Positions 1 to 8,506 are shown, counted from the first letter of the stretch. The stretch is DNA of 52,566 bases from JOPF133 sp052144935 (GCA_052144935.1 JBKQPR010000203.1:1-52566); one strand, 5' to 3'. A program made the numbers and translations. Notes: generated by a model not told the origin, from the letters alone.

Positions 1-52
1 TGGGCAACCAGGTCTTCGACCGTGTTATTTTGCGCTATTCCGAAACCGCTTG

Positions 53-90
53 CTGACGCGCGCGGCTCTGCTCAGAGCCACGACCGTCAG
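53..90. repeat. Imperfect palindrome (REP-like hairpin)
   Basis: Two arms beginning CTGAC and ending GTCAG surround a short centre in which GGCTCTG faces CAGAGCC, so the stretch can fold into an imperfect hairpin of about 18 bp per arm. The bases just outside (CCGCT on the left, AGTGG on the right) extend the symmetry. It looks like a dispersed extragenic palindrome rather than a gene. The remaining bases at the window start (1-52) show nothing I can assign. Confidence 0.45.
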
Positions 91-117
91 GGAGTGGACT
101 TCGGCAAAGGTACAGAA

Positions 118-240
118 TCAGGGCGGTCGGGGACCTAGTCGCAAGACGGCATCCTTCACCAATCGTTCGGTGTCGGTACCAATATGGTTGGCGATTCGCG
201 AACGCTGCGCTTCCTCGTCGGGGGTGAAGTGTACTTCAAT
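118..240 (-). pseudogene. Remnant of a small antitoxin gene
   Basis: Read on the minus strand, this stretch encodes IEVHFTPDEEAQRSRIA, then HIGTDTERLVKDAVLRL, then a stop. It is plainly a paralogue of the intact antitoxin at 40752-40976 (MEVHFTPEQEAQLSQIA ... GTDAERLVKEAALRL). The expected ATG has become ATT and the reading frame stops after about 40 residues, so the C-terminal, toxin-binding half is missing. No toxin gene lies beside it. I read it as a decayed copy of a ParE/RelE-type antitoxin. Confidence 0.6.
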
Positions 241-308
241 GGCTGAGCGTACAGATCGCCGGGAACTGTGTCAAGGTCCCGACTGTCAAGGTCCCGACCC
301 CCGACCCC

Positions 309-521
309 CTACGCGAGTATATCCAGCGTCGCCTGGGTCATCTCGTCCCCGGCCTTCAGCGTGTTGAGGTTGCTCTCAAACTGGTTGCCCGCCTGCATCA
401 GATCCACCATCGTGTTGGGGTCCGCAGCCTCGGCAGGATTCTGCGCCACCCGCTTCGCCACACTGTTCAGTCGGCTTTCCGCCATTCCCATGCCCTGTAG
501 GGGCGTCGAAAAATCAATCAC
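309..521 (-). CDS. Short FlgC-like protein of unknown role
   Basis: A 70-residue protein that starts at GTG 9-10 bases after a good purine-rich ribosome site (AGGAGG-like, near 530). It begins IDFSTPLQGMGMAESRLN and ends with an NQFESNLNTLKAGDEM segment. Both ends resemble the N- and C-terminal helices of flagellar rod/hook proteins (FlgC/FlgE type), in which the termini form a coiled coil; here the whole central domain is absent, since FlgC is normally about 135 residues or more. No other flagellar gene is in the window. It may be an independent short family related to rod proteins, or a chance resemblance of helical sequence. The gene is divergent from the M16 peptidase gene. Confidence 0.6.
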   Translation of the reverse strand: MIDFSTPLQGMGMAESRLNSVAKRVAQNPAEAADPNTMVDLMQAGNQFESNLNTLKAGDEMTQATLDILA

Positions 522-583
522 ACCCTTCGCCTCCTTCTCCTTCCTTCTCCTCGTTACCCTTATCGGCCGCTTTCGTCAATTGC

Positions 584-589
584 TATAAT
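584..589 (+). promoter_or_regulatory. Probable -10 element of the M16 peptidase gene
   Basis: A perfect TATAAT lies 26 bases upstream of the ATG at 616, in the short gap between divergent genes. No convincing -35 hexamer is seen at the usual distance, so this rests on the -10 box and its position only. Confidence 0.35.
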
Positions 590-615
590 CCGGCACAGCA
601 GCAAAAAGGCTATCT

Positions 616-3354
616 ATGCTTCGTAACGTGAAATTGACTCTTGTTTCCGCCGCCCTGCTTCTCGCCCTGGCGGCGCACTCCCAAACCCTCCCTCCCGGCG
701 TTCAGAAAATCACCTCGGTGGAGGGGATTACCGAGTACTCCCTGCCCAACGGCCTGCATGTCCTGCTCTTCCCTGACCCGTCCAAGCCCAAGCTCACGGT
801 CAACATGACCTACCTGGTCGGCTCCCGGCACGAAGGCTACGGCGAAACCGGCATGGCCCACCTGCTCGAACACATGCTGTTCAAGCTGACCAAGGGCGGC
901 CGCGACGTGAAGAAGGACCTCACCGACCACGGCGCCCAGTGGAACGGCAGCACTTCCTGGGACCGCACCAACTACTTCGAAATCGTCAACGCGTCGGACG
1001 ACAACCTCAAATGGTCCCTGGAGTTGGAGGCCGACCGCATGGTCAATATCCGCATGGAGAAGGCCATCCTGGACACCGAAATGACGGTGGTCCGCAACGA
1101 GTTCGAAATGGGCGAGAATAATCCCGGCGGGATCCTTTTCCAGCGCACCCTGGAGACCGCCTTCATCTACCACAACTACGGTAAGATGCCCATCGGCAAC
1201 CGTTCCGATATCGAGCATGTGCCGATCGAGAAACTGGCCGCCTTCTACCAGCGTTACTACCAGCCGGATGACGCCATTCTCACCATCGCCGGCCAGTTCG
1301 ACGAGTCCAAGGCTCTGGCTTACGCCGTCGCCACGGTGGGCGCCATCCCCCGCCCGTCGCGCAAGCTCGAACCCACCTACACGGTCGAACCCACCCAGGA
1401 TGGCGAACGCAGCGTGACGCTCCGCCGCATCGGCGACACCCCGATTCTGATGGCCATGTACCATGTCCCTGCCGCCACTCACGCGGACAACGCCGCGCTC
1501 AACGTGCTCTCCGAGATCCTCGGCGACAACCCCTCCGGCCGGCTCTACAAGTCGCTGGTGGACAATAAGAAAGCGGTCGCCGAGGCGAGCGGCATGGAGG
1601 ATATGCACGACCCCGGCTTCTTCATCGCGGAGGCCATTCTGCGCCCGGATCAGTCGCTCGAAGAGGCTCGCCAGGTGACCCTCAAGACGGTCGAAAATTT
1701 CACTGCCGAACCGCCCTCCCGGGAGGAGCTGGACCGCGCCAAGACCCGCCTTCTCAAACAGATCGATCTCAACCTGACCAATTCCCAGAACATCGGCCTG
1801 ACCCTCAGCGAATATGCGGCCGCGGGCGATTGGCGCCTGCTCTACTACCAGCGCGATGCCATCAAGAAGGTCACCGTGGATGACGTGGTCAGGGTGGCCA
1901 AAGCCTACCTTAAGGAGTCCAACCGTACGCTCGGCGAGTTCGTCCCCACCAAGACGCCCGACCGCGCCGAGATCCCGGACACTCCCGATGCCGCCGCCGT
2001 TCTGAAAGACTTCAAGGGCGGCGAGACCCTCTCCCAGGGCGAAGCCTTTGTGCCCACCCCGGCCAATATCGAAAGCCGCGCCCAGCGCGTGACCCTGCCC
2101 AACGGCATGAAGGTGGTGCTGCTGCCCAAGAAAACACGTGGCGGCACGGTAGTGGTCCAGGGCAGCCTGCACTTTGGGACCGAGCAGAGCCTCATGGGTA
2201 AGTCCACTGCGGCGCAGATGGCCGGCGCCCTGCTGATGCGCGGCACCAAGAACAAAACCCGCCAGCAGATCCAGGACGAGGCGGACCGGCTCAAGGCCCG
2301 CATCAACCTCGGCGGAAGCGCCACCATGGCCAACATCTCCATCGAAACCGTAGAGGCCGGCCTCGCCGGTTCCCTGAAACTGGCCGCCGAGTGCCTGCGC
2401 GAATCCACCTTGCTGGACAGTGAATTCGAAGAGGCCCGCCAGCTCCACATCGCCCAGATCGAATACAACCGCCAGGAACCCAACATGCTCGCCAATATCG
2501 AAATGCAGCACCACCTGAACCCGTATCCGCGCGGCGACGTGCGATACGTGGGCATGCCGGACGAGCAGATCGACGACTTGAAAAAAGTCACTCCCGCCGA
2601 GGCGCGCCAGTTCTATTCCCAGTTCTACGGAGCCTCCGATTCCGAGCTGGTCGTCTCCGGCCAGTTCGACCCGGCGGAAGTCAAAAAGCTGGCCGCCGAT
2701 CTGTTCGGCAACTGGAAAAGTCCCAGCCCTTACGTGCGCGTCTCGACCCCCTATCATAAGGTCGACTCCATCGACCGCAAAATCGAAACACCCGACAAAC
2801 AGAACGCCTTTTTTATGGCTGCGCTGACCACCAAGATGTCGGATGACGACCCCGATTACGCCGCCATGACGCTGGCCAATTACATACTGGGCGGCTCGCA
2901 AGGCGGCAACCGCCTGTTCAAGCGCATCCGCGACAAAGAGGGTTTGAGCTACGGCGTCGGTTCAAATTTCACGGCGCCCCCCAAGGACGACGGCGCGACT
3001 TTCACCAGCTTCGCCATCAGCAATCCCCAGAACGCCCCCAAAGTGGAGGCCAGTTACAAGGACGAGCTGGCCCGCACGGTCAAGGACGGATTCACCGCCC
3101 AGGAGGTCGAAGAGGCCAGGAAGTCTCTGCTCGAACAACGTATGGTGAGCCGCTCGCAGGACCAGTCCCTGGCCGGGATGCTGGCCCAGCGGGAGCGCTG
3201 GGGCCGCACCATGAAATGGGACGAAGCCTTCGAAGCCAAGATCGCCGCGCTCACGCCCGATCAGGTCTCGGCCGCCTTCCGCCGCTACGTCGACCCCGCC
3301 GCCCTGAGCATCGTCAAGGCCGGCGATTTCAAGAAAGCGGGGGTGTTTCAGTAG
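616..3354 (+). CDS. Secreted M16 (insulinase/pitrilysin) family zinc peptidase
   Basis: A 912-residue protein with a cleavable signal peptide (residues 1 to about 23, hydrophobic core LTLVSAALLLALAAH), so it acts in the periplasm or outside. The inverted zinc motif HLLEH is at residues 82-86 and the third zinc ligand is the Glu in VVRNEFEMGENNP, about residue 162, 76 residues downstream as in the family. The first M16 half ends near residue 450. The second half (from about 490) lacks the zinc motif but keeps the conserved Arg/Tyr segment RIRDKEGLSYGVGS, as in two-half M16 proteins whose inactive half closes the chamber. The length fits a fused two-half form. Start: ATG with AAAAGG upstream. 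The reading frame is undamaged. Substrate is unknown; peptide degradation is likely. Confidence 0.92.
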   Translation: MLRNVKLTLVSAALLLALAAHSQTLPPGVQKITSVEGITEYSLPNGLHVLLFPDPSKPKLTVNMTYLVGSRHEGYGETGMAHLLEHMLFKLTKGGRDVKKDLTDHGAQWNGSTSWDRTNYFEIVNASDDNLKWSLELEADRMVNIRMEKAILDTEMTVVRNEFEMGENNPGGILFQRTLETAFIYHNYGKMPIGNRSDIEHVPIEKLAAFYQRYYQPDDAILTIAGQFDESKALAYAVATVGAIPRPSRKLEPTYTVEPTQDGERSVTLRRIGDTPILMAMYHVPAATHADNAALNVLSEILGDNPSGRLYKSLVDNKKAVAEASGMEDMHDPGFFIAEAILRPDQSLEEARQVTLKTVENFTAEPPSREELDRAKTRLLKQIDLNLTNSQNIGLTLSEYAAAGDWRLLYYQRDAIKKVTVDDVVRVAKAYLKESNRTLGEFVPTKTPDRAEIPDTPDAAAVLKDFKGGETLSQGEAFVPTPANIESRAQRVTLPNGMKVVLLPKKTRGGTVVVQGSLHFGTEQSLMGKSTAAQMAGALLMRGTKNKTRQQIQDEADRLKARINLGGSATMANISIETVEAGLAGSLKLAAECLRESTLLDSEFEEARQLHIAQIEYNRQEPNMLANIEMQHHLNPYPRGDVRYVGMPDEQIDDLKKVTPAEARQFYSQFYGASDSELVVSGQFDPAEVKKLAADLFGNWKSPSPYVRVSTPYHKVDSIDRKIETPDKQNAFFMAALTTKMSDDDPDYAAMTLANYILGGSQGGNRLFKRIRDKEGLSYGVGSNFTAPPKDDGATFTSFAISNPQNAPKVEASYKDELARTVKDGFTAQEVEEARKSLLEQRMVSRSQDQSLAGMLAQRERWGRTMKWDEAFEAKIAALTPDQVSAAFRRYVDPAALSIVKAGDFKKAGVFQ

Positions 3355-3390
3355 GACCAGAGAGAAGGCCAGACTTCACCGCGGGCCGCG

Positions 3391-3535
3391 GGGGTGCCCC
3401 CTGGGGTGCCCCCCATAGGCGTTAAAATAAGGCCCTTGGCAAAACGACCTCGCCTGCGCGCGATCCAATCTCGGACTCGCGTGTGGTTGCAACTTCCCAG
3501 ATCGCCGTTTCCTGGGAGTCTGCCGGGCAGTTCGA
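3391..3535. repeat. Left arm of a degenerate inverted repeat
   Basis: This intergenic stretch carries GGGGTGCCCC repeats followed by GGCGTTAAAATAAGGCC, then about 60 diverged bases, then CAACTTCCC and TTTCCTGGG. The same blocks in the same order occur on the other strand at 8285-8447. The two copies therefore face each other around the cassette of 3.6-8.0 kb. The rest of the gap between the M16 gene and the next gene (3355-3614) shows no other feature. Confidence 0.6.
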
Positions 3536-3614
3536 GGAGATGGCGACTTCTCGTCAACTTGGATTGCTTCTGGATGCCCGAAGATCCGGACGAGATATTT
3601 ACGAGATTACGAGA

Positions 3615-4361
3615 TTATGACAACACCCTCCTGTCATCGGGTGTGTCCCAGTCAATTATGTCCAATCGGGACCCTGTGAGCTTGTACTCAATACTCACAA
3701 TATTGGCACCACGATCACCGATGCTGGCAGCAAAGAATGCGAGTTGTTCGCGCGAGCGCTCAATCGATACCATTGCCTCGGCAAACTCGACACGCAGTTG
3801 TTCGTAAGAAAGCGCTGCCAATCTCCCGTTCAGTTGCGGGACATGAACTTGCTGAATATTGTAGGGCCATCCCCATCCCACCCGCGTAGCGCGCAGATAT
3901 GCATGAGGAAATGAGGAGCCGCCATGATAGGATTCCAGCATTCTGGGGCTTGCCCTCCAAAGCTGTTCCACGCTTTGCTCCCACACCTCCGAACTCGAGA
4001 TGATCAGTCGTCCAGCTACGCTAAGAACTGAGGGGTCAATACACGTGTAGCAAGTCCATATCTCGATGTAAGGATAGGAGGACCTGGCACTCAAGAAAGC
4101 CGGAATTGCGGCTAAATCGTCGTGAGAGGTGACGCGGAGGTTCGGGAAGCCGCCGGGTTCGTCTTGGGTCACTAACTTGATCACAAACAGGGCGGCGCCG
4201 CGAGGAACACGACCGAGGGCGTCGCCAATTTCCGCGGTCAGCCTACGGATGGCATGCCGCGGATACCGCGCGATCTGCTTTTGCAGATCGCGCTTGGACA
4301 GAAAGCCAAACTCAGTTAAAAGGAGATATTTGCGCCACTTGAGGGGTTCTATGAGCCGCAT
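3615..4361 (-). CDS. Conserved-looking protein of unknown function
   Basis: I do not recognise this protein. The start chosen is the ATG at 4361 (MRLIEPLKWRKYLLL), giving 248 residues, because it overlaps the end of the upstream Nudix gene by 13 bases in the manner of coupled translation; an open extension to 4472 lies wholly inside the Nudix gene. No signal peptide or membrane segment is evident. The C-terminal strand pattern IVSIEYKLTGSRLDIIDWDT faintly recalls the end of the ATP-binding domain of PEP synthase-like enzymes, but this is weak. It is the last gene of the minus-strand cassette and probably serves the same pathway as the Nudix, HIT and kinase genes before it. Confidence 0.65.
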   Translation of the reverse strand: MRLIEPLKWRKYLLLTEFGFLSKRDLQKQIARYPRHAIRRLTAEIGDALGRVPRGAALFVIKLVTQDEPGGFPNLRVTSHDDLAAIPAFLSARSSYPYIEIWTCYTCIDPSVLSVAGRLIISSSEVWEQSVEQLWRASPRMLESYHGGSSFPHAYLRATRVGWGWPYNIQQVHVPQLNGRLAALSYEQLRVEFAEAMVSIERSREQLAFFAASIGDRGANIVSIEYKLTGSRLDIIDWDTPDDRRVLS

Positions 4362-4840
4362 GGGGATATCCCAATCGCCTGATCGGATTCCATGAAATTC
4401 AAAAACGCTGCGACCACAGGCACCATGTTCGGAATGAAGTCGTACCCACTCAAACTGCTGCAGTCTACCCACTCGATGCGGTCGATACGGTCATTCGGTT
4501 GATTGCGTAGCTCGGTTGTCGGATCGCCGCATGTACATGTCCTCGCAACAGCGACGACTTCTAAAATAGTGGAAGCGTCACTCTGGGGTGGCACGGACCA
4601 CTGCCAAAGGAAGAACGGCGGTCCCGGCACGATTTCGAGCCCAACCTCTTCGCGAACTTCACGCCTTATGCAGTCATCCAAAAGTTCGCCGGGCTCTATC
4701 CGGCCGCCGGGCACTTCCCATCTCAATGGATTTACTGGGTCCCATGCCGAACGGCGTATGAGAAGCAATTTTGAATTTTTCGTAATAAACGCCTTCTGGG
4801 CGAATGCAAGGACTCGCGATCGCGTAGCGCACGTATCCAT
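4349..4840 (-). CDS. Nudix hydrolase
   Basis: A 163-residue protein of standard size for a single Nudix domain. The full Nudix box is present at residues 46-68: G-x5-E-x7-REV-x-EE-x-GL, within PGGRIEPGELLDDCIRREV. Family members cleave a nucleoside diphosphate linked to another moiety, using the box to hold divalent metal. The substrate cannot be told from sequence; the position of the domain at the N terminus and the preceding LLLIRRSAWDP strand resemble MutT-like house-cleaning enzymes. Its stop overlaps the next gene. About 230 bases without a recognisable gene (4841-5068) separate it from the APH-like kinase gene upstream, so it may have its own promoter. Confidence 0.9.
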   Translation of the reverse strand: MDTCATRSRVLAFAQKAFITKNSKLLLIRRSAWDPVNPLRWEVPGGRIEPGELLDDCIRREVREEVGLEIVPGPPFFLWQWSVPPQSDASTILEVVAVARTCTCGDPTTELRNQPNDRIDRIEWVDCSSLSGYDFIPNMVPVVAAFLNFMESDQAIGISPCGS

Positions 4841-5068
4841 AGGCGATCACCTCTCTTCACAGAACGACGTAGGCGGATTACCTCGGGAACGCCATGTTCA
4901 CCGATTCGTTGGCGGCTGAGCCCAAGCGTTCAAATGGGCCTACCGTCCGGTGCCGTCAAATTCATCCATCTTCTAGCAAATTCTCGCACGAGCCTTTACA
5001 AGCCAGACTTTCCGCTGGCCCAAAACGATTCGAGATGCATTCTTCACTCGCATACCGTGAGTTATGTC

Positions 5069-6256
5069 TCAGGCTTTCTTAGAACCAGCCATTCCGAAGT
5101 TGTCGGTCTTCAACTTCCGCGCTATGATGCCTAGCGTCCGCGCCACCATAAATCTGTTGTAATCTCGGTACGTCATTTGCCCAAATAGAATCAAGAACTG
5201 AGCGGCCAAATACTCTAAAAAGCCTCGATCGCTTGGGTTCGACAGATATGGTTTCGCTTGATCTCTGATCTCCCGGAGCATCAAGCCGAGGCGCGCATAC
5301 TGCTCAGCAAGGCGGGAATTTGCCGTGCATTTGATCAATCGCTCTGCGCCATCCGGGATTAGCAGTAACTTGTCCACCTCCATCTGCTCATTGGGTTCAA
5401 CGTGATGAGGGAACAACAGGAACCTTAACGAACACTCCATCAGCACATAATCGACCAGTACGTGGCGTGGTTTGTTCTCCCCCCTAGCCCAGGCGAAATC
5501 AATAAGGTGCACTTCTTCCTGGTCCTTGTCCACCATGATGTTCGTGGCGTGTAGATCTCCATGGACAGGACCAATCCACCCCTTTCGGGGACGATTAAAC
5601 ACCTCCTCTTCTATGAAGGTGAGAGGATTCTCGATCTCTGCGCCTAGAAATGAGAAGTCCGATCTATCTCGGTTTTCACCCAACACCGCGCTGAGGACCG
5701 CTTTCGCTTCGTCCTGCCGTGTATACCGCTCATATTCTTGCCGGAATACGAACTCGGCCTTTCTTGCTGCGTACCTTGCAGCTTCAAAGAGACGGAACAT
5801 CTTGCGAAACACCGTGATGGTGTCCTTGTCATCTTTTTCGCAGCAGCTAAAGGATCGCCATTTCCTATCGTCGCCAAACACCATTTTGCTGAGTTCGCTG
5901 TATGACTCCGTATCTACGCGGCGCTGGGTCCGGGCGCCCCTATGCCGATACAAAAGCGCCCCGCTGCCGTTGCTCACTGCAGGTGCGGGTGCCGCACACT
6001 GCGCATCGGGAAAATACTGCTCGACACTCTTCATCGCCGCAAATTCATCAGTGATTTTCTTCGCCGTGTGGATCTTAGCAACTAGGGGCGCACCTCTACC
6101 CGGATAGCAAAGCAGAAGTTTTGCTCCAGAGTTGCCGTAGCGACCGAGCGCGCTCACCTTGACGGTTGATGGGTCCCAACCAGTTTCACGGAAGCAGGCC
6201 TTGAGGAGACCCCTCTCTCTGTTCAAAAGGAAGTTCTGTTGAACCTTCCACTCCAT
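5069..6256 (-). CDS. APH-like (aminoglycoside phosphotransferase fold) kinase
   Basis: A 395-residue protein with the kinase signature of the APH/choline kinase fold. Lys61 in PLVAKIHT is the likely ATP-contacting lysine; the catalytic loop VHGDLHATNIM has Asp234 and Asn239; HLIDFAWARG supplies the metal-binding Asp253. The loop is the phosphotransfer centre; the substrate may be a small molecule or a protein. Following the DFAW motif, the helix VDYVLMECSLRF recalls a kinase-like domain described in bacterial conflict systems as ternary-complex-associated domain 9; this is from memory and unverified. No membrane segment. It starts 4 bases after the HIT gene ends, so the two are co-transcribed. 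It lacks similarity to known aminoglycoside-resistance enzymes beyond the motif, so a resistance role should not be assumed. Confidence 0.82.
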   Translation of the reverse strand: MEWKVQQNFLLNRERGLLKACFRETGWDPSTVKVSALGRYGNSGAKLLLCYPGRGAPLVAKIHTAKKITDEFAAMKSVEQYFPDAQCAAPAPAVSNGSGALLYRHRGARTQRRVDTESYSELSKMVFGDDRKWRSFSCCEKDDKDTITVFRKMFRLFEAARYAARKAEFVFRQEYERYTRQDEAKAVLSAVLGENRDRSDFSFLGAEIENPLTFIEEEVFNRPRKGWIGPVHGDLHATNIMVDKDQEEVHLIDFAWARGENKPRHVLVDYVLMECSLRFLLFPHHVEPNEQMEVDKLLLIPDGAERLIKCTANSRLAEQYARLGLMLREIRDQAKPYLSNPSDRGFLEYLAAQFLILFGQMTYRDYNRFMVARTLGIIARKLKTDNFGMAGSKKA

Positions 6257-6260
6257 ACGT

Positions 6261-6926
6261 TTACCCTCTTACGTGAGCATGTAGATTCGAATCGCAGGTT
6301 GGCGCGAACACTGTCTGCCAACGGGCAACGAAGCGCGCCGCCTCGTCGAATAACGGCGACACTCGCCAGTCCCAATCATGGCCGATGCCGAGGCGCTGGC
6401 AGATCAGCCTGCGCATCAACTGGCTCGGAACACGCTCATCGCAGGAATAAACGATCCGAACGTCCGGCTCGGGCTCATAATAAATGTACGACCGCGAGCC
6501 GCCACTGACAAAACTCCGCAACTCGCTGAAGCCGGAAATCCGGGAAGCACCAAAGGTTGATAATGAGCTGGTCACGTCACATCGAACAGGCAGAACATGG
6601 ATGTGGGCATGATCGATGCAAGCACCGGCACGGTAGACAGGACACGCGGCGCCATGTTCAAAAACGCAAAAAGCTCGGCCGTACAGAGTGCTGAGTCGTC
6701 TCCTGAGTTCACGTAGCACGTTTTCCAGTTCGACACACCCTTCACTTTCAAGTTCAGCCATCGTGACGAGGTGCTCTTTCGTCACAATGAGGCAGTATCC
6801 TTCGATGAAATGGCCCAAAGCCGGCTTGACGTAGAAGTTGTCGCTCTCAAATAGGACTACGTTTTCGGGATGCCCTTCAAGCCGTGCCCGCTGCTCTCCG
6901 ATCTCACAAAATAAACAATCCGACAT
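6261..6926 (-). CDS. HIT-family nucleotide hydrolase or transferase
   Basis: A 221-residue protein with the histidine triad HAHIH at residues 106-110 in CIDHAHIHVLPV. The N-terminal CLFC pair (residues 4-7) with a second cysteine pair (CPVYRAGAC, 95-103) suggests a bound zinc, as in HIT and GalT relatives. The triad histidine forms a covalent nucleotidyl intermediate, so the enzyme hydrolyses or transfers a nucleoside monophosphate. The protein is longer than simple HIT proteins (about 120-150) and has a C-terminal extension ending in a PSQLMRRLICQRLG plus DWDWR segment, typical of a HIT subgroup often next to kinases. It lies 1 base after the ThiL-like gene and 4 before the kinase gene. Confidence 0.88.
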   Translation of the reverse strand: MSDCLFCEIGEQRARLEGHPENVVLFESDNFYVKPALGHFIEGYCLIVTKEHLVTMAELESEGCVELENVLRELRRRLSTLYGRAFCVFEHGAACPVYRAGACIDHAHIHVLPVRCDVTSSLSTFGASRISGFSELRSFVSGGSRSYIYYEPEPDVRIVYSCDERVPSQLMRRLICQRLGIGHDWDWRVSPLFDEAARFVARWQTVFAPTCDSNLHAHVRG

Positions 6927-6927
6927 T

Positions 6928-8010
6928 TCAGTGTCGTCCTATAATCTCGCCAAGATAGTCACTGGTCTGCTGAGCCCAAGCGACGCCTGGTAATGCGTGC
7001 TGCTCGCCATCTTCGCTGACGAGAATGTTCTTGCCCAATTCGTTGACTTCCCCGATGGTATAGAACCCAAATCCGTGTTTCGAGAACGTTTTCCTGCACA
7101 GGTCGTGGTCGGCGGGGGAGATGGTGAATAGCAGTTCAAAATCAACCGAGGCGCTAACAGCGATCTGTGCCGCAGAGACGTGCAGAAAGTCCGCCATGGC
7201 GCGAGTGGTGGGATCGATCGGAAGTGCACATTCGCGGACTGTAAAGGTTCGGCCGCTCAGAGCGGACATTTGCTCCACGGTTGACTTGAGGCCGTCAGAG
7301 ATGTCCTGACAGGCGTGGCCGAATCCCGTTTCGGCGAGCAGAGCGCCTTCGGCAATTCTTGCTTTTGGACGACGCCATGATGCCAAGATACGGCGTTCCT
7401 CCTCCTGCGAAAGCTGGAACCCGGTCTGCTTGACTTCCTTAAAGTACAGCAAAGCTGTGATGGGCATTCCGACCGTGCCAGTGACGCATAGAAGGTCGCC
7501 AGCCTGCACCCTAGAGCGAAGCAGCGCCTGCGACGTCTTGATGAATCCGAAGGCGGTCGCCGCGAATACATCCTCGCTATAGCCGCCGATATCCCCCCCA
7601 ACGATCTCAGTTGCATAGTCCTTCGCAGCCGCATCCATGCCGCGGAAGACTGACTGAAACTGGTCGTCCGTCATCTGTTTAGAATAACGGATGATTGTGG
7701 TGATTCCCGTTGGGCGGGCACCCATGGCCGCCAAGTCACTTAGATTTGCGGCGATGAGATAGTACCCGATATCCGAGTAGTCTAAATGCCCGAGCTGGAA
7801 AAGGTAGAATCCGCTGCCCCTGACAAAGTCGGTCGCGACCACCAGCGACGTCTCTTCGGTGACTTTCACCAGGGCTGCATCATCGAGCCCCTCAACGCCA
7901 AGCAGAACCGGCGAATTCTCGCGATGCTCACCTACGACGATGGATTTGAGCATCGCGATTCTGACAAATTCATCTGAGATGGCCAATTGCGCTCTCCCGA
8001 ACTTGAACAT
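6928..8010 (-). CDS. ThiL/PurM-like (AIR synthase related) ATP-dependent kinase
   Basis: The ATG at 8010 (MFKFGRAQLAISDEF) is preferred, giving 360 residues; the open extension to 8127 is proline- and arginine-rich and unlike the family. Motifs follow thiamine-monophosphate kinase in order: GLDDAAL (about 41-47), VVATDFVRGSGF (about 57-68), NLSDLAAMGARP (about 89-100), EIVGGDIGG, and CQDISDGLKSTV. These aspartates bind Mg-ATP in ThiL. Family members phosphorylate or ATP-activate small molecules. It heads an operon with the HIT and APH-like genes and no thiamine gene is near, so it may act on another phosphate ester. True ThiL is about 320-350 residues, so the size is compatible. Confidence 0.82.
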   Translation of the reverse strand: MFKFGRAQLAISDEFVRIAMLKSIVVGEHRENSPVLLGVEGLDDAALVKVTEETSLVVATDFVRGSGFYLFQLGHLDYSDIGYYLIAANLSDLAAMGARPTGITTIIRYSKQMTDDQFQSVFRGMDAAAKDYATEIVGGDIGGYSEDVFAATAFGFIKTSQALLRSRVQAGDLLCVTGTVGMPITALLYFKEVKQTGFQLSQEEERRILASWRRPKARIAEGALLAETGFGHACQDISDGLKSTVEQMSALSGRTFTVRECALPIDPTTRAMADFLHVSAAQIAVSASVDFELLFTISPADHDLCRKTFSKHGFGFYTIGEVNELGKNILVSEDGEQHALPGVAWAQQTSDYLGEIIGRH

Positions 8011-8284
8011 TATAGCCTTTAATACGCGTGAGTGCACTCTTTGCGGTTTTGGTGGTTTTGGTGGGGTCGAGTCCGTGGCGGCACCTCCGCAACGATGTCT
8101 GCGTCGCATGTGCACCAGGGATCTCACCCCGGTCGGACCTCCTCACATAGCGGGCCCGAGATGCCCACGAGCACAATGACATCGCGCCGGTGATTTGATC
8201 CGACCCTTTGTTCCGCGGCACTGGCATTGCCACCTCCTGCAGAGCGGCGGCAAGCTCAGGACTGTCCGTCAAGTTGACGTATCA

Positions 8285-8447
8285 CGCCCATTATGCGGAA
8301 GTGGAAGCCCAAAGCCCAGGAAGCCCCGTTCCGGGAAGTTGCCCAAAAGCGGCCCGCGAGGCTGGAGCGCCCAACACCCGGGTCATCTTCGCGAACGGCC
8401 TTATTTTAACGCCCGCGGGGGTGCCCTCTGGGGTGCCCCCTGGGCCC
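8285..8447. repeat. Right arm of a degenerate inverted repeat
   Basis: On the minus strand this reads GGGGGCACCCC blocks, then GGCGTTAAAATAAGGCC, then CAACTTCCC and CTTCCTGGG, matching the order at 3391-3535. It lies in a 500-base stretch without a convincing gene (8011-8506) that also holds the presumed promoter of the ThiL-like operon and a short T/G tandem (TTTTGGTGGTTTTGGTGG near 8048). An open minus-strand frame starting LTDSPELAAALQEVAMP near 8272 may be a gene relic but runs out of sense after some 25 residues. Confidence 0.6.
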
Positions 8448-8506
8448 GGACACGCGGGAGAAACGCGGGGAACCATTAACTCAAAGCTATTCTCCGCCTC
8501 TCTGCG

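Noticed and set aside
610..2901. 763-residue open frame on the minus strand opposite the M16 peptidase
   Set aside because: It is a shadow produced by GC-rich third positions of the peptidase gene; the translation is histidine/glycine rich and family-less, while the plus strand has signal peptide, zinc motif and both M16 halves.
5069..6256. Aminoglycoside resistance gene
   Set aside because: Only the general APH/choline-kinase motifs are present; gene context is a metabolic-looking cassette, so a resistance claim is not supported.
6928..8010. Thiamine biosynthesis role as bona fide thiL
   Set aside because: Motifs fit the ThiL/PurM superfamily, but no thiamine genes are near and the operon partners are HIT and APH-like proteins, so the specific substrate is left open.
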